Shown one piece after another: positions 49,726 through 59,216 of a stretch of DNA of 64,000 bases. Below the pieces are notes generated by a model that saw nothing but the letters and a program-made list of their open reading frames with translations, had not been told where the DNA came from and made no database searches. The stretch is from an uncultured Clostridia bacterium (lineage in GTDB: Bacteria; Bacillota; Clostridia; Peptostreptococcales; Anaerovoracaceae). Numbering within the stretch: position 1 is the stretch's first letter; each line of letters opens with the position of its first letter. Where the stretch lies: contig CAKQQT010000006.1 of NCBI GenBank assembly GCA_934271235.1, positions 62,001 through 126,000 of the forward strand, written 5' to 3'. Position numbers and translations under genes: made by a program.

Positions 49726-52700
49726 TTTGCAGCCATCCTTTCTTTTGTTTCCTTAAAAAGTTTTTTCATACGGATCAGTTTTTCAATGTCCATTTCGACA
49801 AAGTCGGAAGCCGCCATGTTTTCGTCCATGCGGGTGTGACGCAGCAGATCCGGATTCTTCGGACTGGTGATGACCTCGCCGAGGCGCTTGAGCGTGAGCT
49901 TCTGTTCGAAGATCTTCTGATATTCGCTTTCCAGTGTCTTGAGGATCTCACGCGCGTTTTCCAGACAAGTCATCGAAAAATCATAGAAAGACGCGCTTGG
50001 GATCTCGCCCAGGAAAGAAGGTACCGCGAACGGAAGCAGCAGGTTCAGGGACGGGATCAGGTCGCAGGCCGCTGCCGCCGTACCTTTCGGCTTCATGCTG
50101 TCGCCGCCGATATAAGGATACAAGGCACTTTCATCGATCCAGCACTTGAGGTTCGGCAGGAAATAAGCACTGTCGACGCTCCGCTCCTTGAGGGTCATCA
50201 GATCGCGGCCGCGGCCGGTCTGAACGCCGACCACCGTATCCGCAACGACCACGCCGTTTGCCTTGAGGATCGGATCGATCTCGTTCATACGGTAACCCTT
50301 GTGCAGCAGATCGTCGATCAGGATGACCGGACGGTTGAACGAACGGATGGTACGGATCTGGTTTTCGAGTGTCGAGTAGTAACTCTTTTCCTCGATCGTA
50401 AATCCGGAAAGATCCTCATAAAAGTATTTTTCGGTATGCAGCGCTTTTGTCACCGTATTCGGGACCGCCGAACCCTCCAGAACCTTGCCGAACGGAACGG
50501 CCATATATCTGCCGTAGGATTTCACTTCATACGGCACCGGGGAGACCTGATTGATCTTGGCGATCAGGTGGATCATTTTGTGGTACATGATATCCGAGTT
50601 GTAGGAGAGCACCAGCTCGCCCGGATAAATGCCGGTCAGTACCTTCAGCAGCCGGTCATGCGCGTGCTCAAGCGCGTTCCGGATCGCCTGCCGGTTGTTC
50701 AGCGGATGCTTGATCAGCGTATCGGCATTTTTAAAAATGATCACCGGCGAGCGCATGTCCACGGCGTAGATCGGCGCTGCGCCTGCCGGAGCAATATTGC
50801 GGAAGCCCTGCCGGGTGACGGTTTCGATCATGCGCGGCGAAAGCCCGGCTTCGCAGCACGGATGGTAGACGACGTACGTATAGTCACGGGCCAGAAGCTC
50901 CGAGAGCATTTCCACGAGAATGATCTGTTCCTTGTTCGGAATGGTTGATTGTTCGGAAAAGAACAGTCCGCCGATCACCGCGATAGAACCGGCCGCCATG
51001 CTGCGGATATAAGCTGCGATATCCTGATCTCCGAACGTTTTGAGCAGGTCGATGCTGTCCACCCGCTTAACGGCTGCGGCGGCAGCGATGCGGTCCTCAT
51101 TTTTGCCGTCCCGCATACAGAGCATGCGGACCGGATCATCCGACAGATAGCTGCGGACCGCGGACAGATCATAGCCTTGCGCGGTAAGGTCTGCCTGTAA
51201 GTCCTCCAAGATCGCCGGGCTGGCTGTCCCGAATGCTTCCAGCCGGATGTCACGGGCCTGCAGCACGTGTTTGTAAGCCGGTTCACGCATATAGAGACCG
51301 TTCTCGAAGATATAGTTCTGTGCGACCGGATCGATGAGGTTCGAAATATCTCGGCCGGAGTCGATATTTTCGCGGATCCGGGTGGAACTGATATCTTCAA
51401 AGTACTCTTCCAGATGCAGATTGATGATCTTGCCGCTGATCGGATAATGGGTCTGATTTGCGGACGCGTCTCGGCGTTCATCGGAACTGCGCTTGAAAAT
51501 AATGTGGTTCAGTGTGTGGATCGAATCCGGCTGCGGTTCCATGCGATAGCAGGAAGCATTCTCGATCACGTCGCTTCCGGCCACAAAGTAAAGGTCTTTG
51601 CCCGCGAAGATCTTTTTGAGTTTCGCGAGGTCGGAAGGGTTGGCGATATTGATCGGGATGTCATCCGGGAAAATATAAATATTTTCTTCGTCAGAGACCG
51701 ACATGCTCATGATCTTGCGGCGCTGCAGGCGCGGCTGCGTTTTTTTGGACCAGCTGAATTCGTCGAGCGCCAGATAAACTTCACAGCCCATGTCGCGGAT
51801 CTCGCGGGCGATCGCCTTGTGGCTGAGGCTGAACGGGTCAAAGGTACCCGGGAAGAAGGCGACCTTTTTCGCATCGGCGGCAGGAAACGCGCCTGCTTCC
51901 AGCTCGTGATCGCAGATAAAGCGATACAGATGCTTCAGGACAGCCGCATTGTGGAAAAAGTCCAGTTCGCTTTCACTGCGGGACTCGTAAAGCGCCAGGA
52001 TCCGTTTGCCGCAGTGGCGGAAGAGGTCGTGTTTTTCCTGCAGGGAAAGCTTCGCGGAGCCGAACAGATTGCGGCCGATGCTCCACAGCGCTTCTCGGCT
52101 GATGGACGGACTGTAATTTGCGAATCCGCGCACGATCAGACTGAGCACCCGGTATTTGCGGCTGCTGCTGTGCGCTTCTGTCTCCTGCTCGCCGAACAGT
52201 GTGCGGTAAAGATCGTAATGCTCGATGACTACGCCGAGAGTGTGCAGGACAGCGCCTACTACCTGTCCGTTTGTGGAACTGAAGAATTTTTCCAGATCCA
52301 AAAGCAGTTCGTCCAGCTCGCGCGGCGGCAGATGCAGCATGATCACGCCCAGATAGTCCGGAATGTATTTGGAAAACTGATAGTCGCCGATCTCCAGACC
52401 TTTGCTGAGCTCGACCGCAATCTCGTTGCGCTGCTCGAGCGGCAGACGGTCGATCATGGAAACCAGCGCACGGCCGGCGAATTTTCGCACGACCACGGTC
52501 TCACTGACTTTAACCAGATTGCCCAGATGCGTGGCGACATGCAGCGCCTGCCCATCGGTTCCGGCTTGTTCCAGCGCGCGCAGCATGAGCTGGATGTTAG
52601 CGATCTTGACCGGCCAAGGGGTGCTCGCTTTGAGATTATCCAGATACATTTCCGAGAGGTCTTCCCGTGAAAGCTCCTTTTCCGGATCAAAGCCCAGACA

Positions 52701-54566
52701 GAGTTTGATGTCGTGATCATAGGCCCGGTTGAAGCGTGCTCCGAGGAAGTGATGCTTAACGTCGATGGCAGCAGCTTTGAGACCGAGATCCTCTTCCGCG
52801 ATCATGCGCTCAGCGAAAGCCAGGATGTCTGCAGCCTGCTCCGGCGTGAAAAATTCCGGTTCCAGCGTGACCGCGGTCTGCAGCAGGGATTCCTTGCTGC
52901 GGTAAGTCAGAACGTCGCTGCGGTACCATGTCAGCAATTGTTCGGCGTATTCCCGGCGTCTTTCCGGCTGTGCGGATGCCAGAAGCGCGTAGGCGGCGCT
53001 TTTCAGACTGTTTTCCAGCCATTTTTTGTGCTGCTCCGTCAGTTTATGATCCGGGATCAGCATGCTTTTGAGTGTATCTTTCCAAAGTGAAAGATTGGTG
53101 ATATCCTTATGCGGCGGCAGAACGCCTGCCGGCAGTTCTTTTTTGTATTCTTCGTTGAAGTGCGCGACGATCTGCCCGATGACCTCGGCGGCTTGATTGC
53201 GGATATCGCTTTCTTTATTGACCAGAAGCTCGGTCAGGAAGCGAAGGGTCATCAGCTTTTGCTTTTCCGTCATATAGGTCGAATACTCGCCCAGAATGGA
53301 AACATAGGTACGCAGGTTCTTCCAGTTTTTTTCGCTGCGCGCGGTTTCGATCAGATTCGCGAAATCCTCCTGATTGTAGAATTTGTTCATCAGGCGGATA
53401 TTATGTGCGATGGAAAGATTTTTGAATTCACGGATCACCGCCGCGCTTTCCAAAAGCGCGTAGTCGGCCGGCTGCACCGCGGTCGGCTGCGGGGGGAGAC
53501 TGCACGGCATCGCCGGCAGATCGACGCAGACGCCGAGCGCTTTCAGATAGGATTCGAAATCCTGCAGCTTGTTGTAGACTTTGCGGTAACGGTGCTCTTT
53601 GGCGGCGTCCACGTTGTCCAGCTTGTGCAGGATCACGTCAAAGGATTTTGCCAGCGTGTAAAAGTGGACGATCTCCGCACCGTCGGCATTGCGGCTGCTT
53701 TTTACCCGAAAATCCGCATAGATCAGGAGCAGGGACTCGGCGGACAGATTGTCCAGTTCCAAATCCCAAGTGGAGTGATTGGCAGCGATATGCCCGATCA
53801 TCGGCATACTGAAGCGGTTAAAACAGAGATCGGTATAGTAGTAGTGCAGATACGGGATCCGCTTTTCTTCGCTTTTTTTGCAGCCGTATTTGCCGATGTC
53901 GTGCCCGGCGGCAGCGCCGGAGATCAGGCCCAGATCGACCGGGACCTGCAGAGTCGCGAGCTGTCTGGCCGCATGCATGGCGACATAGTGTACGCCGGCG
54001 ATATGTCCCAGCGTATTGAACGGTGTCAGCTCAACGCCCAGACGCATAAATTCGTAAATATAATGGCGGGAAGCCGTACGCAGGAGCTGGCGGTATTCGC
54101 CGCTCCCGGAGTGCTGCTCGCTCTCCTGCGGCGTCAGCGTCATAAAATCGACCGTCGGATCGAACGGAAGGGTCTGCCGTTCATACCGGTACAGCGCTTT
54201 CAAAAACTGCAGCAGGAACAGACGCGCGGCTCTCTGCGCCGGCGTTTCGGCGCTTCCGGCCGGTTTTTCCGGGAAAAGGCGGTGAAGCACCCGCTGATAG
54301 GCGTGCTGCAGCCATCCCTCTTCCGGCGCTTCGCAGAAGCGGTCTAACTGCGGCCGGATCTCGGCCAGCACTTTTTGTGCGCAAAACCGACCGCGGGCGT
54401 CGGTGCAGGCAAGCAGCCGTTCGGCAAGCTGCCGCGTTCCCTCGGCACGCAGCAATGCGGTCATTTCGTCGGGATTCATCTTAATGCGCCTGAGAAAATC
54501 TTTTTCTGTCATACAGGCAAGGATCGTATGAGAAAGCTGTGTGTATGGGTCCGTCTTATGTTCCAT
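49722..54566 (-). CDS. Giant multidomain protein: HD, helical repeats, nucleotidyltransferase and phosphoribosyltransferase-like
   Basis: A 1614-residue cytoplasmic protein. An HD-type phosphohydrolase region lies near residues 185-290 (VHYVAMHAA, AAGHDIGKYG, IGHIAANHS, LLIYADFRVK). About 380-890 is all-helical and repeat-like. About 901-1095 is a NadD-type adenylyltransferase: FFPGTFDPFSLSHKAIA, YFVAGSDV and SSTRIRENI. About 1100-1270 may be GNAT-like. About 1290-1490 resembles a phosphoribosyltransferase, with PVILIDDLLHKGYRM (about 1413) as a PRPP-type loop. The order of catalytic units suggests nucleotide or NAD metabolism, or a nucleotide signal, but no reaction can be assigned. GAGGAG precedes ATG 54566 and a promoter lies at 54604-54632. 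Confidence 0.8.
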   Translation of the reverse strand: MEHKTDPYTQLSHTILACMTEKDFLRRIKMNPDEMTALLRAEGTRQLAERLLACTDARGRFCAQKVLAEIRPQLDRFCEAPEEGWLQHAYQRVLHRLFPEKPAGSAETPAQRAARLFLLQFLKALYRYERQTLPFDPTVDFMTLTPQESEQHSGSGEYRQLLRTASRHYIYEFMRLGVELTPFNTLGHIAGVHYVAMHAARQLATLQVPVDLGLISGAAAGHDIGKYGCKKSEEKRIPYLHYYYTDLCFNRFSMPMIGHIAANHSTWDLELDNLSAESLLLIYADFRVKSSRNADGAEIVHFYTLAKSFDVILHKLDNVDAAKEHRYRKVYNKLQDFESYLKALGVCVDLPAMPCSLPPQPTAVQPADYALLESAAVIREFKNLSIAHNIRLMNKFYNQEDFANLIETARSEKNWKNLRTYVSILGEYSTYMTEKQKLMTLRFLTELLVNKESDIRNQAAEVIGQIVAHFNEEYKKELPAGVLPPHKDITNLSLWKDTLKSMLIPDHKLTEQHKKWLENSLKSAAYALLASAQPERRREYAEQLLTWYRSDVLTYRSKESLLQTAVTLEPEFFTPEQAADILAFAERMIAEEDLGLKAAAIDVKHHFLGARFNRAYDHDIKLCLGFDPEKELSREDLSEMYLDNLKASTPWPVKIANIQLMLRALEQAGTDGQALHVATHLGNLVKVSETVVVRKFAGRALVSMIDRLPLEQRNEIAVELSKGLEIGDYQFSKYIPDYLGVIMLHLPPRELDELLLDLEKFFSSTNGQVVGAVLHTLGVVIEHYDLYRTLFGEQETEAHSSSRKYRVLSLIVRGFANYSPSISREALWSIGRNLFGSAKLSLQEKHDLFRHCGKRILALYESRSESELDFFHNAAVLKHLYRFICDHELEAGAFPAADAKKVAFFPGTFDPFSLSHKAIAREIRDMGCEVYLALDEFSWSKKTQPRLQRRKIMSMSVSDEENIYIFPDDIPINIANPSDLAKLKKIFAGKDLYFVAGSDVIENASCYRMEPQPDSIHTLNHIIFKRSSDERRDASANQTHYPISGKIINLHLEEYFEDISSTRIRENIDSGRDISNLIDPVAQNYIFENGLYMREPAYKHVLQARDIRLEAFGTASPAILEDLQADLTAQGYDLSAVRSYLSDDPVRMLCMRDGKNEDRIAAAAAVKRVDSIDLLKTFGDQDIAAYIRSMAAGSIAVIGGLFFSEQSTIPNKEQIILVEMLSELLARDYTYVVYHPCCEAGLSPRMIETVTRQGFRNIAPAGAAPIYAVDMRSPVIIFKNADTLIKHPLNNRQAIRNALEHAHDRLLKVLTGIYPGELVLSYNSDIMYHKMIHLIAKINQVSPVPYEVKSYGRYMAVPFGKVLEGSAVPNTVTKALHTEKYFYEDLSGFTIEEKSYYSTLENQIRTIRSFNRPVILIDDLLHKGYRMNEIDPILKANGVVVADTVVGVQTGRGRDLMTLKERSVDSAYFLPNLKCWIDESALYPYIGGDSMKPKGTAAAACDLIPSLNLLLPFAVPSFLGEIPSASFYDFSMTCLENAREILKTLESEYQKIFEQKLTLKRLGEVITSPKNPDLLRHTRMDENMAASDFVEMDIEKLIRMKKLFKETKERMAAK

Positions 54567-54603
54567 GATCTTGCACTCCTCGTATCATATTTTTTCTAGG
54601 CTA

Positions 54604-54632
54604 AGTATAGCACAGCAGGGGTGCGCCTGCAA
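54604..54632 (-). promoter_or_regulatory. Promoter of the 1614-residue protein operon
   Basis: On the minus strand TTGCAG (54632-54627) and TATACT (54609-54604) with a 17-base spacer, about 38 bases before the start codon. Confidence 0.7.
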
Positions 54633-54647
54633 TGCGGTTGATAAGAA

Positions 54648-54676
54648 TTGCACGGGCCAAAAACATCGTGTATAAT
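54648..54676 (+). promoter_or_regulatory. Promoter of the SNF2 helicase gene
   Basis: TTGCAC (54648-54653), a 17-base spacer and TATAAT (54671-54676). Its -35 is 16 bases from the divergent -35, so the two promoters share a regulatory region. Confidence 0.78.
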
Positions 54677-54724
54677 GAGAAGCAGCAATATGAAGGAAAC
54701 TTGGACAGTGGAGAAAAGAACGCA

Positions 54725-57700
54725 ATGAATATAAACTGGGAGTACTTATTTTCGAATATGATTTTAAAGAGAGGGGAGGACTACTTCCGAGCAGGCAAGG
54801 TCCTCGCGCAGAGGGGAAATCAAGGACGGGACACAAAGGTCTTTTATGTTTACGGCACAAAACCTTATGTTGTTAAGATCACGCGGGGCGATGCCTCGAT
54901 CAGCAGTCTGCAGTGCAGCTGCCCGCACGCGCAGGACGGTCGTCGCTGCAAGCACATGGCAGCGGCATTGTTTAAAATGGAAGCGGACGGGGAATTGAAG
55001 ATCCGGGCAGCAAAAAAAGCGGACAAAACATCGAAAGCCGGCGTGAAACCGCAGAAGGTAAAAAAAGCGCCGCCGGTACGTGTTTTCCCGTTTCGGGCAG
55101 AGACTGCCGGCGAAAACGGCGAAAAGCCGTATCGGTTCTACGATCTGGACAAAGCGGCGGCTCCGTACCCAATCTATGAGCAGGATCTCCGAGATGCACA
55201 AACACTGATCGAACAGCATAAGATCGAGCTGGACTCGGTGCAGGAAGGATTCCGGCGGGGTTATTACGGTGAAATGGAGCGCCAGTGCGCAGTTTATGGA
55301 AATTATACGGTGACGAGACCGGTCGGCATCCTTTTTTCAAAGGACAAGATCCTTGACACGGATTGTGGGGTGCCGGACTGCCCGCAGTATGCGGATGCCT
55401 ATCAATATTATTTTTATGGTGCCAACAAACGAAGTTTATGTACACATACGCTCGCGCTTCTGCTGCTGGCACAGGATTATATCGCGAAGGAGCATATCGG
55501 TGACGCGACCGACTATAACGGCGTTCGGCTGCTGCGGGAATGCCGTGCGAAACGTGCGGCAAATCGCCGGATGGAAGCTGCGGAGGAAACCGCAAAAGGG
55601 CAGATCCATCTGGAACCGCGCCTGGACGTGGAAGCAGACGGAAGTTTTCATCTGGCTTTTCGGGTCGGACGCGAAAAACTGTATGTGGTAAAGAATCTGA
55701 CCGAGCTCGTGGATACCGTGGAATCACATGGAGAAATGAAGCTTGGTACAAAACATGTGCTTTCCTTTGTGTCCGATCGTCTGGATGATGAGGCGCAGAG
55801 GCTCTATCGCTTCATGAAAAAAGAAGTGAAGTCGGTGGAAATGCGGAATGCGGAACTGCAGCAAAAATATGGCCAAGAGTTTGGCAGTCTAAAAGCATCG
55901 ATTCCGCTTTACGGAAGGACACTGGATGAATTTTATACGCTGATGGAAGCAAAGCGTTTCCCGTTTACGGATCGCTCGCAAGGTTCCAAGCGGAGCGGAG
56001 AAGCAGGGTGCGTACGAAAAAGCCCGAAGATCAAGCTTTGTATGGTCCGCCGATCGGATGCGTCCGGCAGTTTCGAGGGGATCGAACTGAACGGGCGGCT
56101 TCCGAAGCTCGTAAACGGGACAGATCACATCTATTTCTTTGATGGAGAGAACCTCAGCCGAGCGGATGATGAAAATCTGGAGCTGTTGGACTCTCTGCGA
56201 GACAGGCGGTATGATGACGAAGTTTCCCTTGTGATCGGCAGAAGAAACCTTTCGGAATTTTACTACCGCATGCTGCCGATCCTAAAGGAATTCGCGGAGA
56301 TTGAGATCAAAGACGCTGACGAAATTGAAAAATACTTGTATCCGGAAGCAGAATTCAGTTTCTTTCTGGATGTGGAGGACGGCATGCTTTCCTGTGAGGC
56401 AAAGGTGCGTTACGGAGAAAACACAACCGTTCCGGCAGGTGCAAAAATGGCAAACCTGCTGGAAGCACTGCCGCGAGAGGAGACACAACACGCGGCAAAG
56501 GATGAGGCCTATGAAGAATACCGCGATCTTAATTTAGAACGGGAAACGATGGAGCGGGTTCTGGAATATTTCCCGTACGGCGACGGCAGCGGCGTACGGT
56601 ACAGCGGGGAAACAGAAGAACAGCAATATAAGGTACTGGAAACCGGCGTCGATACATTGCTCGGACTGGGGGAAGTGCACGCCACCGATCGTTTTCAGCG
56701 CTTGACGATCCGCCGGAAACCACAGATGACGGTCGGCGTACGTATGGAAAGCGATCTCCTGAAATTGACGCTTTCTTCTACAGATCTGACCGAGGATGAG
56801 CTGCTGGATATTTTGGGCAGCTATCAGAGAGCGAAAAAATATCATCGCCTCAAAAACGGTGATTTCGTCCAGTTGGATGAAAACACGCTGGAAGAACTGG
56901 AAACCCTCATGGATCTGACGAAAGCCGATCCCAAAGATTTTGTCAAAGGCGACATGGAGATTCCGGCTTACCGTGCGCTCTATCTGGACAAGGTGCTGGA
57001 AAAGAACGAGGCGTTCTATGCGAAGCGCGATCAGAATTTCAAGCATCTGGTAAAGGAATTCAAGACTGTATCGGATTCGGAATACGAGATCCCGGAATCT
57101 CTGCAGGGCGTTATGCGAAATTATCAGGAGTTTGGATATAAGTGGCTGCGTACCATCGAAGCCTATCAATTCGGCGGCATTTTGGCAGATGATATGGGCT
57201 TAGGCAAGACGCTGCAGGTGATCTCCGTGCTGCTGGCAGCGAAAGAGGAGGGACGCTTGGGAACTGCGCTGGTTGTGACTCCGGCCTCTCTGGTATACAA
57301 CTGGAAGGAGGAGTTCGCCAAGTTTGCGCCGCAGCTTTCGGTCGCGGTGATCGCAGGCAGCAAAGGGGAGCGTGAGGAACAGATCCATGCGGCAGAACGC
57401 GCAGATGTGGTGATCACATCTTACGATCTTTTGAAGCGGGATATCCTTTTCTATGCCGATCAGAACTTCGAATATCAGATCATCGACGAAGCGCAGTCGA
57501 TCAAGACGCATACGACGGCGGCAGCAAAGGCCGTGAAGGCGGTCTGCAGCAAGGTCCGCTTTGCGCTGACCGGAACACCGATCGAAAACCGACTGAGTGA
57601 ACTGTGGAGCATCTTTGACTTTCTGATGCCGGGCTTCCTTTATTCCTATGATCGGTTCCGCAAGGAGTTGGAACTGCCGATCGCGAAGCATCAGGATCAG

Positions 57701-58348
57701 GCAGCGATGACTAGGCTGAAACGCTTCGTGGAACCGTTCATTCTGCGCCGTCTGAAGCAGGATGTGCTGAGCGATCTGCCGGAAAAGAACGAAGAGATCT
57801 GCTGTGATCCGGCACTTTGCTTCCACGACTACGACGGGGAGTCGGCCAAACGGGAAGCCTGCATGGAACTGCTCCGCAATGCCGTCGACGGCGGACATAA
57901 GATCCTTGCCTTTTCGCAATTCCGTTCCCTGCTGGAACTGTTGGAACAGGGTCTGCAGCAAGAGAACCTCGCGTATTTTAAACTTACCGGAGAGACAAAA
58001 AAGGAAGAACGTATCGAAATGGTGAAACGGTTTAACGGGGATGATACGCCGGTGTTCCTGATCTCCCTGAAAGCAGGCGGGACCGGTCTGAACCTGACAG
58101 GCGCGGATATTGTGATCCATCTTGATCCGTGGTGGAACATCGCCGCGCAGGATCAGGCGACCGACCGTGCGCACCGAATCGGACAGACAAGGGCGGTCTC
58201 TGTCTACAAGCTCATCGCAAAAAATACGATGGAGGAAAAAATCCTCAAAATGCAGGAAGCCAAGCGCGCGTTGGCAGATGAGATCCTCAGCGGCAACACC
58301 GGCGGCCTGATGAACATGAGTCGGGATGAATTGCTGGAACTTCTGTAA
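54725..58348 (+). CDS. SNF2-family helicase with N-terminal SWIM zinc finger
   Basis: A 1207-residue DNA-translocating ATPase. The SWIM zinc finger is at about residues 62-77 (CSCPHAQDGRRCKHMAAAL). A SNF2-associated Bacteroides/Firmicute region follows, then the helicase core: motif I DDMGLGKTLQV (about residue 821), motif II IDEAQSIKTHTTAAAKAV, motif III FALTGTPIENRLSELWSIFDFL, and the C-terminal half with KAGGTGLNLTGADIVIHLDPWWNIAAQDQATDRAHRIGQTR. Start ATG 54725 has GGAG about 11 bases upstream; an in-frame ATG at 54632 lies inside the promoter region. It is a single-gene unit divergent from the 1614-residue gene. Confidence 0.93.
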   Translation: MNINWEYLFSNMILKRGEDYFRAGKVLAQRGNQGRDTKVFYVYGTKPYVVKITRGDASISSLQCSCPHAQDGRRCKHMAAALFKMEADGELKIRAAKKADKTSKAGVKPQKVKKAPPVRVFPFRAETAGENGEKPYRFYDLDKAAAPYPIYEQDLRDAQTLIEQHKIELDSVQEGFRRGYYGEMERQCAVYGNYTVTRPVGILFSKDKILDTDCGVPDCPQYADAYQYYFYGANKRSLCTHTLALLLLAQDYIAKEHIGDATDYNGVRLLRECRAKRAANRRMEAAEETAKGQIHLEPRLDVEADGSFHLAFRVGREKLYVVKNLTELVDTVESHGEMKLGTKHVLSFVSDRLDDEAQRLYRFMKKEVKSVEMRNAELQQKYGQEFGSLKASIPLYGRTLDEFYTLMEAKRFPFTDRSQGSKRSGEAGCVRKSPKIKLCMVRRSDASGSFEGIELNGRLPKLVNGTDHIYFFDGENLSRADDENLELLDSLRDRRYDDEVSLVIGRRNLSEFYYRMLPILKEFAEIEIKDADEIEKYLYPEAEFSFFLDVEDGMLSCEAKVRYGENTTVPAGAKMANLLEALPREETQHAAKDEAYEEYRDLNLERETMERVLEYFPYGDGSGVRYSGETEEQQYKVLETGVDTLLGLGEVHATDRFQRLTIRRKPQMTVGVRMESDLLKLTLSSTDLTEDELLDILGSYQRAKKYHRLKNGDFVQLDENTLEELETLMDLTKADPKDFVKGDMEIPAYRALYLDKVLEKNEAFYAKRDQNFKHLVKEFKTVSDSEYEIPESLQGVMRNYQEFGYKWLRTIEAYQFGGILADDMGLGKTLQVISVLLAAKEEGRLGTALVVTPASLVYNWKEEFAKFAPQLSVAVIAGSKGEREEQIHAAERADVVITSYDLLKRDILFYADQNFEYQIIDEAQSIKTHTTAAAKAVKAVCSKVRFALTGTPIENRLSELWSIFDFLMPGFLYSYDRFRKELELPIAKHQDQAAMTRLKRFVEPFILRRLKQDVLSDLPEKNEEICCDPALCFHDYDGESAKREACMELLRNAVDGGHKILAFSQFRSLLELLEQGLQQENLAYFKLTGETKKEERIEMVKRFNGDDTPVFLISLKAGGTGLNLTGADIVIHLDPWWNIAAQDQATDRAHRIGQTRAVSVYKLIAKNTMEEKILKMQEAKRALADEILSGNTGGLMNMSRDELLELL

Positions 58349-58409
58349 ATGCGCGGCAAAAATACGCCGCAGATCTACAAGTAAGACGCGCCGCAAACAA
58401 AAAATCTGC

Positions 58410-58438
58410 TTGCTTTCACAGCAGAATTGTGGTATAGT
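58410..58438 (+). promoter_or_regulatory. Promoter of rpmE
   Basis: TTGCTT (58410-58415) and TATAGT (58433-58438) with a 17-base spacer and TGG before the -10. It lies about 80 bases before the start codon, leaving a leader of about 75 bases. Confidence 0.6.
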
Positions 58439-58520
58439 ATAAGGGCTGTAAAAGTTTTTGCGGCAAAATACAAAAATATGTCGGCAGGTTGTAAGACCGA
58501 CAGGAAAGGCAGAGACGAAC

Positions 58521-58721
58521 ATGAAGGAAGGAATCCATCCTGATTACAAGGAATGTAAAGTTACTTGCGCATGTGGCAACACTTTCGTTACAAGATCCAC
58601 GAAAGAAGAAATGAGACTTGACGTATGCTCAGCATGTCACCCATTCTTCACCGGCGCAGCGAAGATGATCAACCGCGGCGGTCGTGTTGAAAAGTTCAAG
58701 AACAAATACAACCTCGACTAA
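58521..58721 (+). CDS. rpmE: 50S ribosomal protein L31
   Basis: A 66-residue ribosomal protein of the zinc-binding L31 type: [22 protein letters not shown], then [31 protein letters not shown]. The cysteines at about 13, 17, 19, 38 and 41 include the zinc ligands. ATG 58521 follows AGGAAAGG. In related genomes rpmE lies close to rho, DUF1385 and prmC; here it is isolated by about 11 kb, with its own promoter and terminator. Confidence 0.95.
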   Translation: MKEGIHPDYKECKVTCACGNTFVTRSTKEEMRLDVCSACHPFFTGAAKMINRGGRVEKFKNKYNLD

Positions 58722-58734
58722 TCATAGGAAACAG

Positions 58735-58761
58735 ACCCGGAGCTTTGGCTTCGGGTTTTTT
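58735..58761 (+). terminator. Rho-independent terminator after rpmE
   Basis: ACCCGGAGC pairs with GCTTCGGGT (one G-U) around TTTG, followed by TTTTT. Confidence 0.88.
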
Positions 58762-58794
58762 ATTGCAGCTGCAGGCCGGGCATGCTGCTTGCAC

Positions 58795-59108
58795 TTTCCG
58801 GATGAATAATGTACTGCTTTTGGGCGGTTTTTTGCAAATTTGTACGGGGATCAACCAAGAGGGATGAGAAAATTTAACAGACAAAGAAAATATTGCCTGT
58901 TCGTACGGACAGACGCCTGTCAAACCTTGTCGAGACCGCTCGAAGCGTGTCGCCGTAAATCCACCGCGGGGACCCGGCCGCTCGGACAGACCTGTAAAAA
59001 CAGTGAAAAACCGTGCGGAAACAGGCAAAACCCCGCTGGAAGCCGTACAAATTTTTTAAAAGGTGCGAAAAAGCAGTACATTATACATACTTAGAAAATT
59101 ATGGAAAA
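58795..59108. repeat. Inverted-repeat element, copy 2 (MITE-like)
   Basis: About 314 bases. The left arm 58803-58844 contains AATGTACTGCTTTT and AAATTTGTAC, and the right arm 59045-59090 carries GTACAAATTT and AAAAAGCAGTACATTA, so the arms complement each other. It matches the element at 10343-10632 in outer blocks and in interior blocks (TGTGTCGCCG region) but has diverged elsewhere. It lies between the rpmE terminator and the prfA promoter. Confidence 0.75.
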
Positions 59109-59216
59109 TATTTTGCTCTTCGTTTTTTACTTTTTGCTATTACATTTCCCCTTTTCATCTTGCAAACTTTATGCTACAATAATAGATTAGAAAAGAATGA
59201 AATGAAGGAGAACCAA

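Larger units (their letters stand above)
58722..59216. other. Intergenic stretch between rpmE and prfA
   Basis: 495 bases holding the rpmE terminator, the second inverted-repeat element (58795-59108) and about 110 A/T-rich bases that should include the prfA promoter, with a TGC-TACAAT near 59172-59180. No separate gene is seen. Confidence 0.6.

Noticed and set aside
49695..54347. Plus-strand ORFs of 401-467 codons at 49695-50948, 51267-52670 and 53109-54347
   Set aside because: They are antisense to the continuous 1614-codon gene, whose product has recognisable domains, and have no family features.
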